Assembly (NCBI GenBank): GCA_963730365.1
Contig: CAVSRM010000019.1
Span: 62,001 to 126,000, forward strand
Direction: 5' to 3'
DNA: 64,000 nt
DNA from: Fodinibacter sp963730365
Lineage (GTDB): Bacteria; Actinomycetota; Actinomycetes; Actinomycetales; Dermatophilaceae
The position numbers and the translations under genes were made by a program. The notes under the pieces were generated by a model. The model saw only the letters and a list, made by a program, of their open reading frames with translations. It was not told where the DNA came from and made no database searches. The first letter of the stretch is position 1. Each line of letters begins with the position of its first letter. Below are positions 57,760 through 64,000 of this stretch, in pieces.

Positions 57760-58241
57760 GGTTGCCCACCCAGGGGTGCCAGCATCGCGGTGTCGTCGGC
57801 CCACCGGCCACCGAGCCCGGTGACCGTGGCCACCCGCACCTCGGTCACCGGGTCCGCCTCGAGGACGACCTCGACGCGGTCTGCGGCCAACCCCTCGGCC
57901 AGACCGTGCCCCCACTCGACCACCGTGACGCTCTCCTCGACCGAGGCGTCCAGGTCGAGGTCCTCGAGCTCGAGGGCCCCCTGCAGCCGGTAGGCGTCGA
58001 CGTGCACGAGGGCTGGCCCGCCGACGGTGGAGGGGTGCACCCGAGCGATGACGAACGTCGGTGAGGTGACCGGACCGCGCACCCCCAGGCCCTCCCCGAT
58101 CCCCCTCGTGAGCGTCGTCTTTCCCGCGCCCAGACCGCCGCTGAGCACGACCAGGTCACCGGGTCCGAGGACACCCCCGAAGGCCACACCGAGTGCGTGG
58201 GTGTCCTCGGGGGTCGCGAGGACGAGCCGTCGCGCGTTCAC
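57753..58241 (-). CDS. tsaE: tRNA t6A ATPase TsaE
   Basis: A 162-residue ATPase beginning at GTG 58241. Walker A is LSGGLGAGKTTLTRGIGEGL (about residues 34-53), followed by the TSPTFVIARVH switch and HVDAYRLQGALELEDLDL. TsaE powers the TsaBD cycle. The GTG overlaps the stop of the alpha/beta hydrolase upstream (GTGA). Confidence 0.95.
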   Translation of the reverse strand: MNARRLVLATPEDTHALGVAFGGVLGPGDLVVLSGGLGAGKTTLTRGIGEGLGVRGPVTSPTFVIARVHPSTVGGPALVHVDAYRLQGALELEDLDLDASVEESVTVVEWGHGLAEGLAADRVEVVLEADPVTEVRVATVTGLGGRWADDTAMLAPLGGQPC

Positions 58242-59389
58242 GACGCGTGCCCCCTGCGTCCCCTGGCCCGTGCCGCCTGACGCCTCTTGGACATGTCCTG
58301 GATCGTGCGCCGCACCCGGGGCTTGCTACCCACGGGCACCCCCTCGGCCACGGCACGCTGGGCCCGCTGAATGAGCATGAGAAGCTGCTGGGTCACGATC
58401 TGGGGGTGCTCGAGCATGATGATGTGCCCGGCATCCTCCACGACCACGTGCTCCGCTCCGGGGATGCGGCGCACGATCTCGGCGCTGTGCGACGGCGGGG
58501 TGATGAGGTCCCCTGCACCGTTCATCACCAGCACCTCGATGCCCCGGAACGCGTGCAGGTGGCCGGTGACGTCGAGCCCGTCGAGCTCGGGCAGGAAGGC
58601 CGCCATGACGTCGAAGGGCGTGCTGAAGATCTGCTCCGCCACGACGTCGACGACGTCCGCGCCGACCGGCGAGTCGAACGCCCATCGACGGACCCCGGCG
58701 TCCTGGATCCCCTTGCCCATCCGCCTGATCCGGCGGACGGTCCCGGTGTGGCGGCCCAACCGGGTGAGCACCCCCTCACCGACGGCGCCGACGAGTCGGC
58801 CGAAGCCCGGCCCCAGCCCGAACTCGGTCATCTGCCCCCCGCCGGCGCTCGTCGCGATGAGGCCGACAGCAAGGACCCGGTCGCGCACGACGCCCTGGTG
58901 CTGTCCGGCCCACGACATCACCGACATGCCGCCCATCGAGTGCCCGATGAGCACGACCGGGCCCGACGTGCAGGTCGCCGCCAGCACCGCCTCGAGATCA
59001 CGACCCAGCTGGTCGACGGTGCAGTGGTCGAGGGAGGACTCCCCGGAGCGACCGTGGCTGCGCTGGTCGTAGGTCACGACGCGGAAGCCGGAGTGCACCA
59101 GGGCACGCCGCTGGAACAGCCAGGACTGCATGGAGAGGGCGAAACCGTGCACGAGCACGACGGTCGGGGTGCGCCCCCCGAGGTGCCGTCGGGACCGGCT
59201 GCGCTGCTCCGGAGCGTCGATCTCGACGTGCAACGCGACCCCGTCATCGGCCGAGACCGTGAGGGACTCCGTCGGTGTGTGCGACCACCCCCCGGACGTG
59301 TCACCGGCGGGCAGGCCCCGGCGGCCCTGGGCGATCCTGTCACCGACCGCCTCGACCGCCCCCTGCAGGGGTCCGAGCGCGACCATCAC
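58238..59389 (-). CDS. Alpha/beta hydrolase between alr and tsaE
   Basis: A 383-residue hydrolase; GTG 59389 overlaps the alr stop, and ATG 59386 is one codon later. Oxyanion region VVLVHGFALSMQSWLFQRR, nucleophile elbow VVLIGHSMGGMSVMSWAGQ with Ser in GHSMG, and catalytic His in VVEDAGHIIMLEHP are present. The N-terminal ~45 residues and the basic C-terminus (KRRQAARARGRRGHAS) are variable. An alpha/beta hydrolase between alr and tsaE is a conserved actinobacterial arrangement; substrate unknown. Confidence 0.88.
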   Translation of the reverse strand: MMVALGPLQGAVEAVGDRIAQGRRGLPAGDTSGGWSHTPTESLTVSADDGVALHVEIDAPEQRSRSRRHLGGRTPTVVLVHGFALSMQSWLFQRRALVHSGFRVVTYDQRSHGRSGESSLDHCTVDQLGRDLEAVLAATCTSGPVVLIGHSMGGMSVMSWAGQHQGVVRDRVLAVGLIATSAGGGQMTEFGLGPGFGRLVGAVGEGVLTRLGRHTGTVRRIRRMGKGIQDAGVRRWAFDSPVGADVVDVVAEQIFSTPFDVMAAFLPELDGLDVTGHLHAFRGIEVLVMNGAGDLITPPSHSAEIVRRIPGAEHVVVEDAGHIIMLEHPQIVTQQLLMLIQRAQRAVAEGVPVGSKPRVRRTIQDMSKRRQAARARGRRGHAS

Positions 59390-60567
59390 GGGTCACCGCT
59401 GAGGAGCACGCGCGGCAGGCGCGGACCCATCCGAGTGACGATCTCGTAGCTGATGGTTCCCGCAGCCCGTGCCCAGTCCTCCGCCGACGGCTCCCCGTCC
59501 GCGGAACGGCCGAAGAGGATCACCTCGTCGCCCGCGGCACCGGCGTACGCGGGACCGAGGTCGAGCACGAACTGGTCCATGCACACCCGGCCGGCGACAC
59601 TCAGCCGCTGGCCGCGAACGCTCACCGGGCCGTGGCCACCGGCGGACCGCGGGACGCCGTCGGCATACCCCATCGGCACGAGCCCCAGAACCGTATCGGA
59701 TGCCGTGACGTACTCGTGGCCGTACGACACGCCCTGGCCTGCTCGCGCCGCCTTGACGAGGGAGAGCCGCGCGCCCACCCGCATGGCCTCTCGCAGGCCG
59801 AAGTGGGCCGGGTCGCCGATCTGCGGCACCGGGGAGAGTCCGTAGACCGCGATCCCGGGGCGGACGAGGTCGAAGTGGGCGGAGGGGTTGGTGAGCGTGG
59901 CAGCGGAGTTGGCGAGGTGCCGCAGCGGCGGGCGGACGCCGGCGCGCTCGAGCTCGATGCAGGCGTCGAGGAACCGCTCCTGCTGGGCTCGCACGGTCGG
60001 GTGATCGGGGGCGTCGGCCCACGCGAAGTGTGACCACACCCCGGTGACCTCGACCGCACCCTCGGCCTGGGCCCGGGCGAGCGCGGCCACCATGTCCGGC
60101 CAGTCCTCGAGCACGCCACCCCGGCCGAGCCCGGTGTCGACCTTGACCTGGACCCGCGCGGGCCGCCCGCGCTCGACCGCTGCCGCGTGCACGGCGTCGA
60201 GGGTCCAGGAGCTGCCGACGGTGAGGTCGATGTTCGCGTCGATCGCGCCGCCCACGTCGGCCCCGGGCACGAACAACCACGTGAGGATGGGGGAGGTGAT
60301 CCCGGCCGCGCGCAGAGCCAGCGCCTCGTCGAGCTGGGCGGCCCCCAGCCACGTGGCGCCACCCGCGAGGGCCGCCCTGGCCGAGGGGAGCAGACCGTGC
60401 CCGTAGCCGTCTCCCTTGACGACGGCCATCACCTGCGCGCTCCCCGCGCGACGAGCCAGCTCGGCGACGTTGTCGCGGATCGCGTCGAGGTCTACCTCGA
60501 CCCACGCGGACGCACCGTCGGGCCCGTTGCCGGGCGCGGAGGAAGCGGAGGAGGCAGAGGTGTCCAT
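59386..60567 (-). CDS. alr: Alanine racemase
   Basis: A 393-residue PLP enzyme from ATG 60567. The PLP Lys is K51 in VMAVVKGDGYGHG, and GQGVSYGHEY carries the second catalytic base Tyr. The barrel and C-terminal beta domain (RVCMDQFVLDLG) are complete. It interconverts L- and D-alanine for peptidoglycan. The gene follows nnr after 13 bases and is coupled to the hydrolase and tsaE. Confidence 0.97.
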   Translation of the reverse strand: MDTSASSASSAPGNGPDGASAWVEVDLDAIRDNVAELARRAGSAQVMAVVKGDGYGHGLLPSARAALAGGATWLGAAQLDEALALRAAGITSPILTWLFVPGADVGGAIDANIDLTVGSSWTLDAVHAAAVERGRPARVQVKVDTGLGRGGVLEDWPDMVAALARAQAEGAVEVTGVWSHFAWADAPDHPTVRAQQERFLDACIELERAGVRPPLRHLANSAATLTNPSAHFDLVRPGIAVYGLSPVPQIGDPAHFGLREAMRVGARLSLVKAARAGQGVSYGHEYVTASDTVLGLVPMGYADGVPRSAGGHGPVSVRGQRLSVAGRVCMDQFVLDLGPAYAGAAGDEVILFGRSADGEPSAEDWARAAGTISYEIVTRMGPRLPRVLLSGDP

Positions 60568-60580
60568 GGGGCCAGCCAGT

Positions 60581-62089
60581 CTAGGAGGCCGAGGGGCGGG
60601 CCCTGCGCAGCAGGTGGGCGACGGTGCCCGGGATGCCGTGTGCCACGTCGAGCGCGCGGACAGGCCCACCCGGGTTGGCGCGGTCGGCCGCCACGCCGTG
60701 GACCAGAGCGCCCAGGGCGCCGGCCCCGTCGGCCGGGAGGCCTGCAGCAAGCAGGGTGCCGATCAGACCGGCCAGCACGTCTCCGGCTCCGGCCGTGGCC
60801 AGCCACGGCGGCGCATCGGCCTGCGACCACACCACCGCGTCCGGTTCGGGTCCGACGACGAGCGTCGTCGACCCCTTGAGCAGGACCGTGGCACCGCTCG
60901 CCGCCGCCAGGGCCCGGGCGTGCTCCAGGGGCGAGCGCTCGACGTCCTCGCGGGTGACCGAGGGCCTGGAACCCCGCGCCGGGTCGTGGGCCCCGGACTC
61001 GCCGGACAGCCTGCTCAGGAGGCGCGCGAGCTCACCGGCGTGCGGAGTGAGCAGGGTGGGGGCGTCGGCACGGGAGCGCAGGACCTCAGCATCGAGGAGG
61101 TCGAGGCCTCCGGCATCGACGAGCACCGGGAGGTCGCCGGCCAGCGCGTCGCGGGCCGCGTCCAGCTGGGCGCGGGCCTCGTCACCGGTCGAGTCGGGGT
61201 CCAGGCCGGGCCCCACGACCCAGGCCTGGACGCGACCGACTCCGTGCACGGCCTCCGGCACCACGGAGCGCACCAGCGCGGTCGGGTGCGGCGTGCCGAC
61301 GTAACGGACCATCCCGGCCCCTGACGCCACGGCGGAGGTCACGCTGAGCACCGCTGCGCCCGTGTAGCCCTCACCGCCGGCGATGATGCCCACCACGCCG
61401 CGTGAGTACTTGTCGTCATCCGGGCCGGGCACCGGCCAACGGCCTCGGACGTCGTCGTGGTCGAGCCTGCGCACGGCTGGTTCCACGGTGAGGTCGAGGC
61501 CGATGTCGACCACGGTGAGCAGGCCACAGGCCTGCTCGGTCGGCGCCAGCAGGTGCACCGGCTTCGCGACGGAGAAGGTGACGGTCTCGTCGGCGAAGAC
61601 CCCGTCGGGGTCGAGCCGGCCGCCGGCCGGGTCCTGTCCCGAGGGCAGGTCCACGGCGATGACGTGGGCGCTCCCGGGGATCGCCGACACCCAGGCCCTC
61701 GCCCAGGGCGGGAGTCCGGCTCGACCGCCAATCCCCAGGACACCGTCGAGGACGAGATCCGCCTCGGCGACCGCTCGCGCGTCGGTGGTCAGGACGACCC
61801 CGGCCTCGCGCGCCGCGGCCTCGGCACCTTCGTGCACGGTGTCGTGGTGCACTGCCGCAGTGAGGTGGCCGGCCGCCGCCAGCCGCGCCACGGCATACAG
61901 GGCATCGGCGCCGTTGTTCCCGGGGCCGACGAGGGCAACGACCGAGCCCCCTCCGCGCTCGGCCAGCCGAGCCGCAGCCACCGCCGTGAGTCCGTCGACC
62001 GCGCGCGCCATGAGCTCACCCTCGGGGAGGGTGCTCATCAGCTCGCGCTCGGCCGCGTAGACCGCGTCGACCGACCAGGCCTCGATCAC
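60581..62089 (-). CDS. nnr: Bifunctional NAD(P)H-hydrate epimerase/dehydratase
   Basis: A 502-residue fusion. The N-terminal epimerase (about 1-210) has VALVGPGNNGADALYAVARL and VIAVDLPSGQDP. The C-terminal ADP-dependent dehydratase (about 220-502) has LTPHAGELARLL and WLATAGAGDVLAGLIG. The enzyme repairs hydrated NADH/NADPH. GTG 62089 overlaps the acpS stop. This order, acpS-nnr-alr, is conserved in actinobacteria. Confidence 0.95.
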   Translation of the reverse strand: MIEAWSVDAVYAAERELMSTLPEGELMARAVDGLTAVAAARLAERGGGSVVALVGPGNNGADALYAVARLAAAGHLTAAVHHDTVHEGAEAAAREAGVVLTTDARAVAEADLVLDGVLGIGGRAGLPPWARAWVSAIPGSAHVIAVDLPSGQDPAGGRLDPDGVFADETVTFSVAKPVHLLAPTEQACGLLTVVDIGLDLTVEPAVRRLDHDDVRGRWPVPGPDDDKYSRGVVGIIAGGEGYTGAAVLSVTSAVASGAGMVRYVGTPHPTALVRSVVPEAVHGVGRVQAWVVGPGLDPDSTGDEARAQLDAARDALAGDLPVLVDAGGLDLLDAEVLRSRADAPTLLTPHAGELARLLSRLSGESGAHDPARGSRPSVTREDVERSPLEHARALAAASGATVLLKGSTTLVVGPEPDAVVWSQADAPPWLATAGAGDVLAGLIGTLLAAGLPADGAGALGALVHGVAADRANPGGPVRALDVAHGIPGTVAHLLRRARPSAS

Positions 62090-62445
62090 GGGACCTCGCC
62101 CGGCCCCTCGGCGACCACCACGGCGGATGCGATGCCGGCGTCGTGGGACAGCGACAGGTGGATCGACTCGATGCCCAGCGCCTCGAGCCTGGCCGCCACG
62201 GTGCCACGCACCTCGAAGTGCGGGCGACCGTCACCCGCACGGTGCACCTCGGCGTCCTGCCAGTGCATGCCGGCCGGGGCGCCGAGCGCCTTGGCGAGGG
62301 CCTCCTTGGCGGCGAACCGCGCCGCGAGGGAGTTCAGCGGCAGCGGACGCTCACCGTCGGTGAACAGTCGCTCGCGCAGGGCAGGGGTGCGCTCGAGGGT
62401 GGCCCCGAAGCGCGCGACGTCGACCACGTCGATGCCGACCCCCAT
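62086..62445 (-). CDS. acpS: Holo-[acyl-carrier-protein] synthase AcpS
   Basis: A 119-residue protein starting at ATG 62445. VGIDVVDVARFGATLER with its Mg-binding Asp and SLAARFAAKEALAKALG with the catalytic Glu/Lys are the AcpS motifs. It attaches 4'-phosphopantetheine to acyl carrier proteins. Nineteen bases separate it from glmS. Confidence 0.95.
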   Translation of the reverse strand: MGVGIDVVDVARFGATLERTPALRERLFTDGERPLPLNSLAARFAAKEALAKALGAPAGMHWQDAEVHRAGDGRPHFEVRGTVAARLEALGIESIHLSLSHDAGIASAVVVAEGPGEVP

Positions 62446-62464
62446 GATCACGACGGCGGCCGGG

Positions 62465-64000
62465 TCACTCGACGGTGACCGACTTGGCGAGGTTTCGCGG
62501 CTGGTCGACGTCCAGCCCCTTGGCCGTCGCGAGGTGCAGCGCGAAGACCTGGAGGGGGACCACCGAGAGCAGCGGCGCCAGGAGCGGCGCACACCGGGGG
62601 ATCCGGATGATCTCGTTGGCGAAGGGCTCGACGTCCTCGTCGCCGTCGTGCGCGATGACGATCGTGCGGGCCCCCCTGGCCCGGATCTCCTGGATGTTCG
62701 ACACCACCTTCTTGTGCAGCTCGTGCGGGGTGTCGGGGCTCGGGACGACGATGAACACCGGCTGCCCGGCCTCGATCAGGGCGATGGGGCCGTGCTTGAG
62801 CTCGCCCGCCGCGAAGCCCTCGGCGTGGATGTAGGCGAGCTCCTTGAGCTTGAGCGCACCCTCCAGCGCCACGGGGTACCCGACGTTGCGGCCGAGGAAG
62901 AGCACCGACCGCGTGTCCGCCATGAAGTGCGCGATCTCGACGACACGCTCCATCCGGCCCAGCAGGTCCTCGATCTTCTCGGGGATCTCCTGCAGCTGGG
63001 CCATGACGCCCTTGGCGTCGTCGGCGTAGGTCTCCCCGCGGAGCTGGGCGAGGTACAACCCGAGGATGTAGCACGCCGTGATCTGGGCCAGGAAGGCCTT
63101 GGTCGAGGCGACCGCGATCTCCGGGCCCGCGTGGGTGTAGAGCACGGCGTCGGACTCCCGCGGGATGGTCGAGCCGTGGGTGTTGCACACCGAGAGGGTC
63201 ATCGCACCCAGCTCACGGGCGTGCTTGACGGCCATCAGCGTGTCCATCGTCTCGCCGGACTGGCTGATCGAGACCACGAGGGTCGTCTCGTCGACGATCG
63301 GGTCGCAGTAGCGGAACTCGTGGGCCAGGCTCACCTCCACCGGGATGCGGGTCCAGTGCTCGATCGCGTACTTCGCGACCATCCCGGCATAGGCCGCCGT
63401 CCCGCAGGCGACGATGGTGATGCGCCGCACCGCGCGCAGGGACGCCTCGGGGATGCGGACCTCGTCGAGAACGAGCCGACCGGCCTCGTCGGTGCGCCCG
63501 AGGAGGGTGTCCGCCACCGCGTGGGGCTGGTCGTTGATCTCCTTCTCCATGTACGTCGAGTAGCCGCCCTTCTCGGCGGCCGCCGCGTCCCAGGTCACCT
63601 CGTAGGCGGTGCCGTCCGAGGGGGTCCCGTCGAAGCCGGTGATCTCGTAGCCGTCTGGGGTGATGGTGACGATCTGGTCCTGTCCCAGCTCGAGGGCGGA
63701 GCGGGTGTAGCCGATGAAGGCCGCGACGTCGCTGCCGAGGAAGTTCTCGCCGTCGCCGAGGCCGACGACCAGTGGCGAGTTGCGGCGTGCTCCCACGACG
63801 ACGCCGGGGCTGTCCGCGTGGACCGCCAGCAGGGTGAACGCGCCCTCGAGACGGTTGACGACCGCCCGCAGCGCGGTCGTGAGGTCGTGGGACCGGTCGT
63901 ACTCACGCCCGACGAGCTTCGCTGCCACCTCGGTGTCGGTCTCGGAGGTGAACTCGACCCCCTCGGCCAGCAACTCGCGCTTCAGCGTGTGGAAGTTCTC
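62465..64000 (-). CDS. glmS: Glucosamine-6-phosphate synthase GlmS, 5' truncated
   Basis: The C-terminal 511 residues; the first ~100 (with the catalytic Cys of the glutaminase domain) lie beyond the window. The visible part begins ENFHTLKRELLAEGVEF, continues through FTSETDTEV of the glutaminase domain, then two SIS domains (IVACGTAAYAGMVAKYAIEH and SVLFLGRNVGYPVALEGALK) and the end PRNLAKSVTVE. GlmS makes glucosamine-6-phosphate from fructose-6-phosphate and glutamine, feeding UDP-GlcNAc. It is the first visible gene of the acpS-nnr-alr run. Any upstream leader is outside the window. Confidence 0.97.
   Translation of the reverse strand, partial: ENFHTLKRELLAEGVEFTSETDTEVAAKLVGREYDRSHDLTTALRAVVNRLEGAFTLLAVHADSPGVVVGARRNSPLVVGLGDGENFLGSDVAAFIGYTRSALELGQDQIVTITPDGYEITGFDGTPSDGTAYEVTWDAAAAEKGGYSTYMEKEINDQPHAVADTLLGRTDEAGRLVLDEVRIPEASLRAVRRITIVACGTAAYAGMVAKYAIEHWTRIPVEVSLAHEFRYCDPIVDETTLVVSISQSGETMDTLMAVKHARELGAMTLSVCNTHGSTIPRESDAVLYTHAGPEIAVASTKAFLAQITACYILGLYLAQLRGETYADDAKGVMAQLQEIPEKIEDLLGRMERVVEIAHFMADTRSVLFLGRNVGYPVALEGALKLKELAYIHAEGFAAGELKHGPIALIEAGQPVFIVVPSPDTPHELHKKVVSNIQEIRARGARTIVIAHDGDEDVEPFANEIIRIPRCAPLLAPLLSVVPLQVFALHLATAKGLDVDQPRNLAKSVTVE

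Overview
The window is a contiguous piece of a very GC-rich actinobacterial chromosome. Third codon positions are almost always G or C, GTG starts are common, and stop/start overlaps (ATGA, GTGA, TGATG) are frequent. It carries actinobacterial families: WhiB, DUF6325/SHOCT, GuaB3, a PspC-type sensor kinase and LigD polymerase. The run glmS-acpS-nnr-alr-hydrolase-tsaE-tsaB-rimI-tsaD, then groES-groEL, a WhiB3-like gene, guaB, guaB3, a GMC oxidoreductase and guaA, follows the order of the Mycobacterium tuberculosis Rv3436c-Rv3396c region with insertions. I infer a Micrococcales member, perhaps Intrasporangiaceae; genus is not determinable from this sequence alone. No rRNA, tRNA, insertion sequence, prophage or CRISPR array was seen.

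Layout. 1-3105 (+): 3' end of a LigD-type polymerase gene, arfB, then a small array of SHOCT and DUF6325 proteins closed by a strong terminator. 3399-13635 (-): sulP, clcA, a holin-like/phosphodiesterase fusion, a large MalT-type LuxR regulator, DUF2252 and a D-amino-acid-oxidase-like flavoprotein. 13676-16876 (+): family 5 uracil-DNA glycosylase, PIG-L deacetylase, GNAT, quinone oxidoreductase. 16901-21132: a PspC-type sensor kinase with a NarL-type regulator, divergent from a PspC/toast-rack membrane protein. 21149-24866: NUDIX and GT4 glycosyltransferase divergent from a second PIG-L enzyme and a flippase-like membrane protein. 24878-31488 (-): an unusual asparagine synthetase fused to an F420-0:glutamate ligase-like domain, a lipase, guaA, DUF3817 and SURF1. 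31729-35217 (+): an asymmetric two-gene ABC exporter. 35226-40105 (-): guaB3, a succinate-semialdehyde-type dehydrogenase, a GMC oxidoreductase, DUF1905. 40405-43364 (+): a DHA2 efflux pump, five 54-bp tandem repeats, and a P1-family peptidase starting inside the last repeat. 43392-50222: guaB, the WhiB gene, S4 and DUF2461 genes, groESL under two CIRCE operators, and a THUMP-like methyltransferase. 50250-55489: acyl-CoA oxidase-like enzyme, ribokinase with nucleoside hydrolase, and a GH3 lipoprotein. 55594-64000 (-): the conserved t6A/alanine racemase/glmS operon, with glmS cut by the window edge.

How the genes work together. Guanine nucleotide synthesis is represented by guaB, guaB3 and guaA. 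Nucleoside hydrolase and ribokinase form a nucleoside salvage pair. TsaB, TsaD and TsaE belong to the tRNA t6A machinery, with RimI between them. Alr, GlmS and AcpS supply wall and lipid precursors. Envelope stress (PspC kinase, PspC/toast-rack protein), protein folding (groESL) and redox sensing (WhiB) are the visible stress functions. The least explained items are the AsnB-CofE-like fusion, the in-frame 54-bp repeats, the DUF6325/SHOCT array, and the GT4/PIG-L/flippase cluster.
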